Positions 41,691 to 53,614 of a stretch of DNA of 64,000 nt are shown one piece after another. The DNA lies in the NCBI RefSeq assembly GCF_030272615.1, contig NC_081414.1:4279501-4343500 (forward strand), in the 5' to 3' direction. How positions within the stretch are numbered: position 1 is the stretch's first letter; each line of letters starts with the position of its first letter. Source of the DNA: Cryptomeria japonica (lineage: Eukaryota; Streptophyta; Pinopsida; Cupressales; Cupressaceae). Under the pieces are notes generated by a model, which worked only from the letters and a program-made list of their open reading frames with translations, had not been told where the DNA came from and made no database searches. The translations under genes and the position numbers were made by a program.

Positions 41691-43801
41691 TGAGTATTAG
41701 CTTAACATTTTCATGCGTAAATAACATCTACTCCCACCTCTACCATAGATCCAACTTCCACCATTTCTCCTTCCACAACCTCTACTCACATTCAAGTACC
41801 AAAGCCACTAGTGCCACACCTTTAGTACTTACATCCTTCACTTATCATCCACCATATGGCCTATTTATCAAATTTATTTCTTCTACATGTAAAATCCATA
41901 TGCACAAGATGGAATGACAATTGGTAGATGTAAAAGCCATATTCCACAACCTTTTATAAAATCCTTTCTGCCAGTGCCAAAATTTGAGGTTTGTAACATG
42001 ATGCAACATCCATCAAAGCATAATAGAGATGAGATTTCTAAAGATGGTAGACCAAAAAATGTAGGAAAGCATCGATTAAAAATAAATACAAGATTGTAGT
42101 TTATAGAGTTTTTTATTTTTGTGGCATTGAATTTCATAGTGTTTTAAAGAAGATATCATAGTTTTTCCAAAAAATTGTCAAAACCCTGCCTAGTGTTTAC
42201 CGAGAGGAGTAAATAATGTATAGTTTGGTCTCCCATGCATATAAATTCACCCAAATGTGTGGGAAGACCTTTTTTCATGCTATGTATCATATTATGTTGT
42301 GTGCAGGGCTCCAAATTAGATTTGGTACGCGTTTGGGCATGAGGACAGTTTGATATCTCTATGTATTAGACATCAAAAGGCAGTAAGAGTGAAGAATTTG
42401 GTGGGACGACCAAGCGATTGGTATTTTGAAGTGGTTGATGATAGAGAGAAGGGTGAGGCGACCCTATGCAACCTTCAGAAGGGTTTGTGGATCAAAACCA
42501 AATGAAATAGATTAAATTTCTATGACTATCCTAAGGGTATTGATTGTCATAGTCATAGTTTTACTAGTGATATTGTTTTTGTTTTGACAGAGTTGTGTTT
42601 GTAAACCCAAGTGTGGACATGTAATGGAGTCATGAGATGTATTAAGACTACATCAATACTTAACAACAACATAGTGTGTAGGCACCTAAAATATGAAAGG
42701 ACTACATATTGGAAGGCGCGTGTGATGATGCCATGAAAGGTCTGATATCCCTATGTATCAGATTGAGAAAACCAGTGAAAGACAAAAAAAAATGCATTGA
42801 GAAGGCAAAAGGTTGAATTGCCTAATGTTTGTTGTTGAAGTGATGTGTGGGGACCCTGCCAAGTCAAATAGCTTGTTGTAGTTTCAAAGGGTGGAAAAAG
42901 AATAAGCATTTTATTTACCATCCTAATAGACCATCCATCATAACACTCATTACCAATGATGTGTGTGTTGCAAACAAAGTTCTATAGGAAGGATATTTCT
43001 ATTGTAATACCAAGTGAGTGTTCATAGACCTTGTGTAGGGTCCTCCAAACCTAGAGTAAGGAGTTCGAAGCCTAGATACATTGATTTGGCCTTGTGGCCA
43101 TCAATAAGTGTTGACCCAATAGGAGAAGTATTGAGACTGACAATTTTGGAAGTGTGGCATTGTTGAGAGCCAACACTTATGTGTGAACCCCGTCTTCACA
43201 TATTATGATTAGTTTCCACGATACTTGATCCTATCCTCATTGTGTTGGCTCAATTCATATTAGTGCATTTTGTTGAAGAAACATGATGTGAGAAGTTTGA
43301 TGCAGCGGCAAGGGTAGAACTCAATATTTCATATTAGGACAACAACCACATTCATTAGGCAACTCAAATAAGGTCTCTCCAATGTTTAGGATACACAAGG
43401 ACAATATTAGTCATGTAAGTATGCATGAGCATGGGAATGGATAGTTGCTTTCCTTTTAGACTGATTTGGACAGTATTGAGAGGATCCTATAAGGAATGAC
43501 TATCACCATACTCTCGATGACTTCACAACATTAATAATGAATTCACATTAGACACTCATGGATTACCCCAATTAGACATTAGTCAACTTAAGATATGATA
43601 CAAGGATTTCATACCACAAAGCCATTAGATATGTTTTGAGATGAAAAAGAAGAGTTAAATGGTTTTGGTTCAATTTGCATAATTTCTATGTTCAAGTAAT
43701 TTAATTTGGTATATTATACTGAAACATGATTTCATAACTAACATTTCAACTTCTATATAAATAGTTCTATAGACCAGTTTTCTTTCCTGTGAAGAAAGAC
43801 C
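41691..43801. other. No gene seen, perhaps the 5' part of the CACTA element
   Basis: No coding similarity. Two paragraphs repeat the phrase ATCTCTATGTATTAGA/ATCCCTATGTATCAGA (42353 and 42748) near GACCAAGCG/GAAAACCAG, suggesting an old duplication. The left end of the CACTA element must lie here, but no CACTA-type terminus was found. Confidence 0.35.
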
Positions 43802-44317
43802 ATGTCAGACAATATCAGCGAACAACAAAATAAGGAGACAATTGCTAGATTGTGGTCTAACTTGAAAAGAAAAGGTGATGGAAAATGTTATTGTCCCTGC
43901 AAAATTTGTAAGGGGTTAAAGACTAGAAGACTTCTAATCAAAACAACTAAGAAACATTATAGGTTGCATGGTCACATTGAAGGTGGACATGATTATCATC
44001 CATTGGTAAGTTTTTCATTATATCATTTTAACAATTTATATACATAATAAATCACTTGATGATGAGATCATGATCATGGTTTATTTATGTTTATCAATTT
44101 TATATAGGTCGAGCACTCCAGAGCACATGATATGGATCAACACAACCCGAAGAATATGACGATCATGAGCCACAAAACAATTTTGCAGGGACAATAACAT
44201 TTCAATTCCATGTGATGCTTCTATAGACAATACACGATGCCCCAGGGCTAACACATTTTTGTGGTATGTTATAGTGTTTAAGTTGTGCATGAACATTATA
44301 ATTCAAAAAATTATCAT

Positions 44318-44439
44318 ATTTAATTATAAATATTGCAGTAAAATGGTCATAATAATTATGTAATGTTTTTGTTCATTCGAATGAACAAAAACATTACATA
44401 ATTATTATGACCATTTTACTGCAATATTTATAATTAAAT
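44318..44439. repeat. 122-bp perfect palindrome
   Basis: Two 61-base arms are exact reverse complements with no spacer. The centre is GTTCATTC/GAATGAAC at 44378/44379. It lies in the transposase gene where the catalytic core is missing. The left arm contains a TATTGCAG acceptor-like word, so an exon edge was copied in inverted form. Confidence 0.95.
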
Positions 44440-46829
44440 TTAGACGACTATCTTGTAGGTCTTCAAACAAAGGGAAAATTTACATGTCCAGTTTGTGGTC
44501 CAAAGATGAAATCTTGTCGTTCAAAAAGTTTAGGAAAGCAGGTGTTTGATGAGTATAGGCACTTTCTCCACAAAAATCATAAGTATCGAAATACTGAAAA
44601 ACATCTTTTCAATGGGAAAGAAGAGAATACATCAAAGCCATGAAGAATGATACCTCACCTGTGGAAGTTGGAATATAATAGAATTAATCATCAAGGTAAT
44701 GCCATTCCATCTAATGGTTTATGTCATACAACATCTTTTCTATTTTTTTTTGTTTATTGGTGATGTGATTGATGATCATGAAGGTCGTGAAGGCATAAAT
44801 GACCACCTTCCTAAAAGACTAAAAAGTTATCCTCGACAATTTAGTAAGCTGCCCTACTGCGAGCAGTTACAAATTGTGCATTTGTTTGATACTATGCATA
44901 TTGGAAAGATTATAACAAAGACATTATGGAAAATATTGGATGGAAGGTGTGATAAAGAAAAAAATGTCAAAATATGTAGTGACATTCAGGATTCCAATCA
45001 TGCAATGATAAATGTCATTCAATCAAATAGCCATGGAGACCGGATTAATATAAGTGAGCTTCCTTGGTTATTAACGGACCAACAAAGCAATTCTATAAAA
45101 GAAGTCATACGAAAAATTCGATTTCCCATAGGATTTTCTGTGAACATAAACAATCTCATATCAAAGAAAAGTGAATTTGGGCCAAGGATGAAAATGCATG
45201 ATTGACATACCTTCATTAAGGTAATTCATGTTCTTGTGTTTTTACTATGTATTTAAGTACTGCGTGTGTACTTTTCATTGTATTATGTTAGAAAAAATGA
45301 AAAGATAATTTTATAATTGTTTTAGTACGTTCTACCTCTATCTCTCCCAGACGACTTCGACAATAATGTCAAGCAAGTCATATATGATCTTGGAAAATAC
45401 ATGAGGTAAGTAGTGATATTTGTTCAGTTCGTTGTATAGATATTATATTTGTGATTTGTTTTACTTGTTATGTAATAAAAAATTTTACGTCTTGAATACC
45501 TTGTAGGTGGTTGTCATGTAACAAAATCCATAAATAAGATATAAAATATTGGAAGAGAAAAATTCCTCATATAATGTGTGAAATGCAAAAGTGTCTACCT
45601 CCAGCTTTTTTCAATGCACAAGAACACTACCTCATACACCAAGTTGAGGAGATTGAATTGTGTGGACCTGTACACACTAGGTCAATGTGGATGGTTGAGA
45701 GGCACTTGAAATTTTTGAAGGCTTTGGTTCAACAAAGAGCACATCCTGAGGGTTCTATGGTGGAGGGATATATGGTATACCAGACTATGGTGTGCATTTT
45801 CTGAATATCTTCCTAAGTTTGTAGCAAAGATCCACGTGGATCACATTTGGGATCCCAACCCCATTAACAAATTCGAAGGGGAGTACTTGATGGGGAAAGG
45901 TAGATTGAGGAAAGTGAGAGGTAATTATAAGATGTTATTGTAGTTAATTAATTCTTAATCTTCAAAATAAATTGGTTGTTAGACGTCTATTTATTTTTTT
46001 GTATAGTTGGTCGAGAGTGGGATGCACTACATTTGTATATTGCAAACAATCTTGATTGGATGACGGTATGGATTGAACGTTGTCAACATTATGGTCGCAC
46101 ATTAACATGGGAAGGTATGGCTTCATTGGTTAAAGAAGCTCATCGTAATGGAGATTCCAATGTTACGCAAAGGGAAATTGATTTAGCATATGGTTTAAGA
46201 GATAAACAGGTACGTATAAATTTATTAATCACCCATATGTTTATCAACTCACAATGCAATAAATTTTACATGTTTGACATATCGCAGGTCAAACACCACA
46301 ACGCTATGTGCTGCAATGGTCATAAATTTTGCATAAAAAAGTTGGATGACATGAAGAAAACTTGTGATTCTAGCATCACTATATTCTTTGAGGTGACAAA
46401 TATTTCATCGAGAAATGACATACATCCTCAACAGTCTCAAATTCGATACTATGGCATTTTGGATGATATACTTGATTGTGACTTTAATTCCTTCAAATTA
46501 GTTTTGTTCGTCGTCAAATGGTACAGGCTACGATTGAATAAAAATGATCATGATAGAACTGTTATTGAACATGATAATGGTTTTACAATGGTTAATACAA
46601 GGTCATTTGAACCAATTGGGGATAAGCCCTATGTTATTCCAATCCAATGTGAGCAGGTATTTTACTCAGAGGTTCCACATAAACTGGGTTGGTCATTTGT
46701 TGTTAGAAATGATCCAAGAGGAAGGCCAATAAAGTATAATGTGATGGAAGAAGAAGATACCGAAGAAGTAGAAGATGAAGTAGATGATGATCACGATCGA
46801 CAGTTTCTCGATGATGAAGAAGAAGAAGT

Positions 46830-46830
<1 letters not shown>

Positions 46831-46891
<61 letters not shown>

Positions 46892-46952
46892 GTGATGATG
46901 GTGATGGTGATGGTGGTGACGGTGATGGTGACGGTGATGGTGATGGTGATGG

Positions 46953-47001
<49 letters not shown>

Positions 47002-47042
47002 AATGATGATGGCGATGATGATCATGAAGTTCATGATGATGA
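46831..47042. repeat. (GAT)n / GATGGT microsatellite encoding an Asp/Gly tail
   Basis: Long GAT runs (about 46831-46890 and 46956-47001) flank a GATGGTGATGGT section. In the transposase frame it gives about 70 residues of Asp with Gly. Acidic tails are common in CACTA transposases, but this length looks like microsatellite expansion. The other frames give meaningless poly-Met and poly-Ile. Confidence 0.93.
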
Positions 47043-47212
47043 ATGAAATGTATGAGGTATGCGATTAGTATATTATCTATTTAATATTGATTTCTTGATA
47101 GATTTTTTTTTACATAATTAATTCATTATGTTTTGAATTCTAATGCCATTACATAATTAATTCATGATGCACCTTTTAATATGGAGATGGAGATAGGGAG
47201 AGTGACTATTTA

Positions 47213-47443
47213 TGTGACATTTTTTAAACTTCATGTTTATCTATGGAATTTGGATTGTTTATTAGCTATGTGATGGATGTTGATTCAAAATACATATGTG
47301 ATGGATTACATGTTTATGATGATACATGTGACATTTTTTGAACTTTGTGTTTATTTATAGAATGTGGATTGTTTATTACCTATGTGATGGATGGTGATTT
47401 ATGATACATATGTGATGGATTACATGTTTATGATGACACATAT
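47213..47443. repeat. 114-bp tandem duplication
   Basis: Two copies with a 114-base offset (47213 and 47327), starting TGTGACATTTTTT and ending GATTACATGTTTATGATGA. In the AT-rich spacer between the transposase and SET genes. Non-coding. Confidence 0.8.
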
Positions 47444-48138
47444 GTGATGCTAATTATGATGCTCAATTACATCTATGATGATACATCATGTGATGGTTAT
47501 GATGCTTATGATACGTATGTATTTATTGTTTATCAACTTACAAATGTAGTAATACTTATGATGCTCAATTGATGGTGTTTATTTCATGTATAGTCCCTGT
47601 GTGATTCTATCACCCTTGGTGGGAACAGGCCGTTGACTACAGACACCATCAACCATTTAGTTGAGGATCCTGCATAGTCTACATAAAGTAAAGGTAAGGA
47701 ATTAAAAAAATTACAATGATTTTGATGACAACATCTTTTTATTATTAAATACTCTTTTTGTCTACAAAGTTCATGTTGTTCATGTTGTGTACTATATAAT
47801 TTTTAGCTAACATAAGATAATTGAATTACATGTGTAGGAACCTAAACCCCTTTGACGAGGATCCTGCACAGTGTCATGGATGGACGGGTATAACTAGTCA
47901 ATACACCCTATAAAAACATTTTATTTTTTTTTAAATTATTTGGAAAACAAACTTAGTTTTTCAAACCTCAACATTAGCAGCAAATCTAATACAGTTATCA
48001 ACACTTGAGGCCCTAGTTGGACTTATTCGAATTTTAATCCCAAAATCAACTTTAGGGCCGACTTCTTCATCAACATTACCCTCATTTGCAAAATTTCTCT
48101 CTCATTACCAATTAACTCTCTCATTTGATGGAGTGTAG
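47444..48138. other. Spacer and possible small upstream exons of the SET gene
   Basis: Mostly AT-rich. Two short conserved-looking pieces share the phrase GAGGATCCTGCA (about 47664 and 47868), each preceded or followed by splice-like words (GTGTAG/GAACC at 47837). They may be relics of duplicated small exons. Evidence is weak. Confidence 0.35.
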
Positions 48139-49079
48139 GTACCCCCAAATAGGTATTTGTCAGACGTGTCTTCCTTGAGTGAGGAATATATAGGAATAGA
48201 AAATGAAAGTGAGACATGTAGTAGGTCTACAATAGGGAGATCAACAAGAGGTCAAAAGATTAGAAGAAAATTTAATAAACACATGAAATTTTTCCTTGCT
48301 CAAGGGGGGTCATGTTCTTATGATGATGAGACCAAAGGCTACATTTAGGTGCCATTGAGGTACAAACATCTACAGAAACAATGGGTGCCCAAGGAACTTC
48401 CTCCAATAAACACCGATTTTTGTGTTAACGATAGGATATATCGCATAGCACCTTCGTCGTTACATGGTTTCGGCCTATTTTCCATGGACGGCATAAAGGT
48501 TTGTTACAACAAAGTTGCTGAATTGATGGAGTTTGTCAGACCTTGTTACAATTACAATAATTGGATGCAGATTGTTTGATATAAAAAAAGTATACGTAGG
48601 TATGCACTGCCAACAAATTATATACAACAGAAAGATAATGATCAGAGTAAACAAGTGGCTGTATACATTGATGGTCGACCAAAAGCAACATGGAATATTG
48701 CAGGTTTTATAAATAGTACGCGACCTGGGTCAACTAATAAACAACCCAATTGCATATTTGAGGCACGCGAGGGAAATCATGTATTCGTATGTGCAATAAA
48801 ATCAATAAGTGCAGGCGAAGAGCTTCTAATCGATTACAGTTTGAATCCTATAGATACAAACAAAGTTAATATCATGGGGGTGGTACGTACTATATACCAT
48901 TTAAATTAACCAACCTCCAATTAATGAATCCAATATACCATTTTATTATGAATTTTTTTTGCTAAGTCTATTGGTTTAATTTCGCTAATGCTTTTTATAT
49001 TTTTTCTTTGTCACAGGGCGACATGGATCCATCACATATCGCAGACAAGGATGTAGGTCGCGACACTTCTACCGAGTAG
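48139..49079 (+). pseudogene. SET-domain reading frame inside the CACTA element
   Basis: After an acceptor (TGTAG, 48138) one frame runs about 250 codons to near 48890 with two nonsense codons (TAG 48346, TGA 48577). It shows SET-domain landmarks: RIAPSSLHGFGLFSMDGIKV (SAM-binding GxG region), VAVYIDGRPKATWNIAGFIN plus KQPNC (where classic SET proteins have the NHSCxPNC knot), and CAIKSISAGEELLIDYSLN (the GEEL-DY end with the catalytic Tyr). SET enzymes methylate lysines, mostly on histones. A small further exon (about 49018-49079) adds GDMDPSHIADKD... and a stop. It sits between the transposase gene (same strand) and the ORF2-like gene. Basic residues precede the SET part (RGQKIRRKFNKHMKF). 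It could be a separate gene or 5' exons of ORF2. Confidence 0.75.
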
Positions 49080-49193
49080 GTAAACCTCATTGTAATTGTA
49101 CAAATTAGATAGAAGCAAACTGTTAAATTATTATGTTCTTTTTTTGAGTGATTTAGACTAATTTTGTAATTGTTAATGATATTCTTGACACAG

Positions 49194-51157
49194 ATGGATG
49201 TTCGGGGAAAGGGAAAGCGAGCTGCAGTACTTGAGCACCTCTCTAGGGATGTGGACTCAACAGGATTAAGCGATGATGACCCTGAAAATTCCACACACCC
49301 TATGGAATTCATAAAAAAATCTCTTAGAAAAATTAGTAAAGAGATTGTTGCTTTGGCAGTCATGCATCCTATGACTGATGAGATACGAGAGAGGGTGCAA
49401 GTATTGATTTGGACAACAGAAAACTTGCAAGTAAGCAGTAATGAAAGATTTAATTATAACAAAAGTTCAATAATGGTTTATATTTTATTCTCTTTTATGT
49501 CATTAACTAAAATATGTACGTGTTGTTTTACAACAGTTTATGCGCCCTCATGAAAGTGGTGGCCATGATCAGGCTGTTGCAGGTACTTCAAGTGATGATG
49601 ATTTTCTTGGATTATCACTTGCTTGGCTTATCACTTTGAGTACCCAAAACACATCATACTTGATACTGTCAATGTTCATAATAAAGGTTCATCCTTGTTT
49701 ACAATTCTTGCACTTTTCATATATTTAATGTTAGATATATTTAATGTATTATTCTTTAGGTGTTGTCAATGTTCATGTGCAAATGCCGCTGCCACCTCAT
49801 CAGAGGTTAGCCCCACTTGTATTGTCGATTGCAATGTCGACAACACGTAGCATGCAAACATCCTCTACTGCATGTCATATTGGCCCGCCCATAGTTGGTA
49901 GATCCCTCTTTTTCTCTATCTTTTGTTATGTGTTTATTTCCCTTCAAGCGTTCTTTCTTGGGGGCATTTCATAGTGGATTCATTTTCTGCAGGAGGAGAT
50001 GCACATGAGGATGCACCAGAGGCGACTACTGCTGATAACATACCATCATTTCCTAGATCTTCTCGTATTGCTAGTATGGGAACGTTGCAGGCCACATTGG
50101 TGGTGAGTGATGAAGAAATGATTCCCTTAAAGATACAAAAGGTTCCAGGTAATTTAAAATTATTATTATATATAGTCTAATTGTAATTTACTTTATGATC
50201 ACTCATTTTGGACTAATGATCCCATGATTTTTTTGCAGGAAATGATATTTTCTATAAACATCTTAGTGACATTGCATTGCAAATATTTGGGCCCACCATA
50301 CGTAAAAGGTGGTACATCATATGTGAACTAACCGTAATCCACTATTTTGATTTCATATCATTGCTAGAATAGTTTTCCTTTGATCCATTTCTTGAACTAT
50401 AATAAATGTAGCTTCAGTTCATTTCTGAATCTAACAAGTTTGTTTTTGCTTTAAAAGGTGGAATGACCAAGAAAAAAGGTTAAAAGATGAATTGACAAAC
50501 CAAATGGTTGAGTGGTTTGGAAATGACACCTTTGACAAAACCAAACTCCTTGAAAAAGATGGCACATATCTAAAGTATGTGAGGGACCAATGCAGGACCC
50601 ATTTAGATAGGAACCTAAAGTACGAGCGTCCCCCCATGATTCCAGAGAGGGAGTGGAAGGACTTGATTTTGGATGCCAAGGAGAGAATTGAAAGGAAAAA
50701 AGGAAATACACCACCAGATGCCAGAAGAAGGTACGTGATACTATTAAGAATGTAATTTTGTACTAATTAATTACTCTTTATATTTATATAATCTAACATA
50801 TTTCAAACTTTTTATAGACTAAGTGACATGTCAAAGGCACCCAAGGCAAGACAAGAAAAGCACAGACAACACAAACTCGGCTCTGGTGGTTATATGAAAA
50901 TTGTTGCACGGATTGTAAGTATCTCATGTAAATGAAATATTGCATCAAAATATTAATAAATTGCAAACGATATTTTTTTATCAAACAATGCAAGCAAAAT
51001 TCACGATACCAAGCAAAAATGTAGGGCTCTGAATTCAATAGAGCGCCCACAGAAGATGATAAGAGAATTTCCTACCAACAAGGCTATACAGTTGTGGCTG
51101 ATCGACTACGAGAATTCAGTGAGCATACACAATATTCAAGTGCATCCGTCACACAAG
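49194..51157 (+). pseudogene. CACTA ORF2-like gene (Transposase_24 type), multi-exon
   Basis: Starts with ATG at 49194, just after an acceptor. Likely exons are 49194-49430, 49537-49582, about 49760-49898, 49994-50149, 50239-50335, 50458-50730, 50819-50913 and 51025-51157, most bordered by GT/AG. The conserved part is DELTNQMVEWFG..., then RPPMIPEREWKDLILDAKERIERKKGN, ARRRLSDMSKAPKARQEK and HKLGSGGYMKIVARI, the pattern of the plant Ptta/En/Spm Transposase_24 family. In Spm-type elements the second gene product binds subterminal repeats. The upstream part is acidic/Ser-rich and poorly conserved. The gene is cut by the copia inserted at 51225, and its end may be missing. Confidence 0.72.
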
Positions 51158-51224
51158 TAAATATGCTAAATGGAAATTATTTCAAATTGAATGCTTTACC
51201 AATAATCTAATTGATGTTGAGTTC

Positions 51225-52736
51225 TGTTGGCAATATGTGAACCGGTATGTGGACATAATGACATTGTATGTTGTCATTGATGTCAATATGTTGAAGAGGT
51301 GTGAACCGGCATATGTGAGAACCAATATAACACTGTGAACTGACATTTGTGCCAAAGTGAAGTGGTGTGCTTGTTCATGATGAACCGACATATGGAAGTA
51401 TTGTATGACTATTGGTTGGTAGTCTCAACTTCAGGGTTTCTGGTTGATGTGCTTCAAGCCTGTGTGGCCCAATCGATGATATTGTGTGATGAGTTAGCAT
51501 TGTAATGAAGAACAGATCGTGTTGCCACGTCAGCCTTGTGTGCGTGAAGGATCTTGCATGAAGAAGATTGTTCCTATCTACCTCGGGAATGTGCGAAGTA
51601 TATAAAATGGTGATAACGTGTGATGGGTTATCAGCCGCCATGAAATCGGTGAAAATGGATGATGGAGAATGTCTTGAGATTGGATCAAGACTGTTGCAAT
51701 TAATGGAGTGTTCTCAACAGTCAGGATTGAACCGTTTGAATTCCTTAACCTAAAAGGTTTAGGGTTTAGGGTTTATGCTACCAACCTATCTATTTTCCTA
51801 TAAGGTCGATGTTGTGTCTCTTTCTGAGGTTGTTGGCAAAAGTTGTGTGTGTGTATCTAAGACAAGGGATACGTGATTTTTGCCAGACCAAAAGGAGAGA
51901 AGTGATACCTGCAGAGTGTAAGCACAAAAGGTGAAGAGAAGCTTAAGCGGATCTGCATTGGCATTGAGTGTTGTTACCAAATCATTGTATTACCTGTTGA
52001 TCTCTAACCACCTCAACAGTTGGAAAATCCCTTAACAGGGTAGCCTTAACCAGCTTGCTGAAAATCCTTTAACAGGGTAATTCAAAGCTACTGAGTTTGG
52101 AATCCTTTAGCTATTGAGTTCTTGAAATCCTCTAACAAGGTAACCTTTAACAGGGTTTAACCCTTAACCAGTTATTGTAGCCATCCCTTAACTGGGTGAT
52201 CCCTAACAGGATCGGTTCCTAGGAGAACCTATTGTAATGTCTCTAACTGGACAAGGCTTCTAATAGAGCAGACTTCTAAAAAATTTAAAAATAGTTTGTG
52301 GGTATTCATCCCCACCGTGGTTTTTCCCAGTTGGGTTTCCACGTGAAAAATATGTGTGTCATGTGTGATGCTTTTATCTTGTGATGCTTTGCTATGGTAT
52401 GTCAAGCATATGATGGTTCTGTGTTTTATGCCTGTCAATAAAACATGTTGAACTAGCTGTTATTATGATCTGATGATAGATTACCTATTTATGCATAAGG
52501 GTGAAATGGTAGTGTAGTCTCAAGCTGAGTGAAAAGCTAAGTGAGTAACCGATTAATGCTTGTCTCAGACATTCTTAGCGTTACCATTTGCACTCTGTTT
52601 CAAACCGGTGTCACTATCTGCCAATCATTTGAAGTGTTTGCTGTCAAACCGGTTTCAAATTGTATTTTTGTCTGTACTGATTCGCCCCCCCCTCTCTGTA
52701 CCGGTTTGGTACTATTCGCTCATCATTGAGTTATCA
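51225..52736 (+). repeat. 5' LTR of copia element 2
   Basis: Starts TGTTGGCAATATG, ends GAGTTATCA directly before the PBS: 1,512 bp. It has a telomere-like GGTTTAGGGTTTAGGG (51757) and a series of CCCTTAACAGGGT-type words (52027-52220). CTGATTCGCCCCCCCC occurs near the end. It is the same family, or a close relative, of the solo LTR at 11743-13177. Confidence 0.87.
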
Positions 52737-52738
52737 AT

Positions 52739-52750
52739 TGGTATCAGAGC
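52739..52750 (+). other. Primer binding site of copia element 2
   Basis: TGGTATCAGAGC, the exact plant initiator-tRNA-Met complement, two bases after the LTR end. Confidence 0.92.
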
Positions 52751-52807
52751 ATCCTCCAGGTCCTCTGTATTTTAAGCTTAACTGCTTGAGGTAAAGATCC
52801 CAGTCAA

Positions 52808-53614
52808 ATGATGAAGAGGGAAGGTCCAAAGTTTAACAGGGAAAATTTTAGTATATGGAAAGACAGGATGAAGATATACATCAGAAGCATGGGTGCTCAA
52901 CACTAGAGCTATGTTGAGAATGTCTATGTTACCCCTACCAGTACTCTCACCGATGACCAAAAGAGAGAGATACAGGAAAATGGGCAAGTCATGGAAGCCC
53001 TAATTAGTAGTTTATCTGACATTGAGTTTATTGATGTTCAGGACAAAGTAAATCCCAAAGAGGTATGTGATACTCTTGAAAATATCTATGGCGGTGATGA
53101 GCATGTAAAACAGGCTAAGGAAGAAATCCTGAGAGGGAAGTTTGAAGATATGCAGATGGTTGAAGGTGAGACCATTCAACAGTATGGAATAAGAATCAAA
53201 ACTGTTGTTGGAGATATCAAGAGTGCAGGTGGTAAAATAGAAGATTCCACTGTGGTAAGCAAAGTCCTGAGATCCCTATTGTTGGTCTATGCAATAAGAG
53301 TTGATGCTATTCAGGAGCTGAGATCAATAGACAAGACTAAGGTATCCTTGGACTCCATCATAGCAAAGTTGACAGCCTATGAGCTAAATAGTTTTGATGG
53401 CAGTGTTCAAAAGACTAAATCAGCTTTTAAAGCTTTTGCTATACCATCTAGAAAAGGAAAAGAAGCTAGCACTAGTGGTGAACCAAGACATAGCAGAGAA
53501 ATGGATGATGAGGAGATTTTGATGGTATTTGAAGCTCTCCTTGCCAGGAAAATTCCTAAAGGAACCGACAAATACAAAGGTAAGCTACCTTTGAAATGCT
53601 TCTCTTGTAACTGA
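52808..53614 (+). pseudogene. copia 2 gag
   Basis: Frame from the ATG at 52808 (MMKREGPKFNRENFSIWKDRMKIYI) to a TGA in the zinc knuckle (CFSCN, stop, IGHI). One further nonsense codon, TAG at 52904, stands where copia gags usually have Trp, suggesting TGG to TAG. The middle has the copia gag pattern (VCDTLENIYGG, EILRGKFEDMQM, GETIQQYGIRI). It would form the nucleocapsid. Confidence 0.85.

Larger units (their letters stand above)
43802..47046 (+). pseudogene. CACTA (En/Spm) transposase gene, core missing
   Basis: A multi-exon remnant of the TNPD/TPase-like gene of a plant CACTA transposon. Exon 43802-44005: the N-terminal transposase-associated domain (IARLWSNLKRKGDGKCYCPC...KHYRLHGHIEGG). 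44436-44643: FTCPVCGPKMKSCRS...YRHFLHKNHKYR. 44760-45220: DTMHIGKIITKTLWKILDG. 45326-45415 and 45507-45920: a DUF4218-like segment (CLPPAFFNAQEHYLIHQVEEIELCGPVHTRSMWMVERHLKFLKALV...HPEGSMVEGY). 46007-46209 and 46288-47046: DUF4216-like (YYGILDDILDCDFNSFKLVLFVVKW...GFTMVNTRS...QVFYSE). Between 44108 and 44435, where the catalytic Transposase_21 region should be, there is only a broken exon and a long palindrome. Nonsense codons (TGA 45202, TAA 45535) and a frameshift near 45780 add to the damage. Confidence 0.85.

Noticed and set aside
46693-47034. Minus-strand poly-Ile and plus-strand poly-Met open frames
   Set aside because: Both are out-of-frame readings of the (GAT)n microsatellite. The poly-Asp frame continues the DUF4216-like transposase and is the sensible one.
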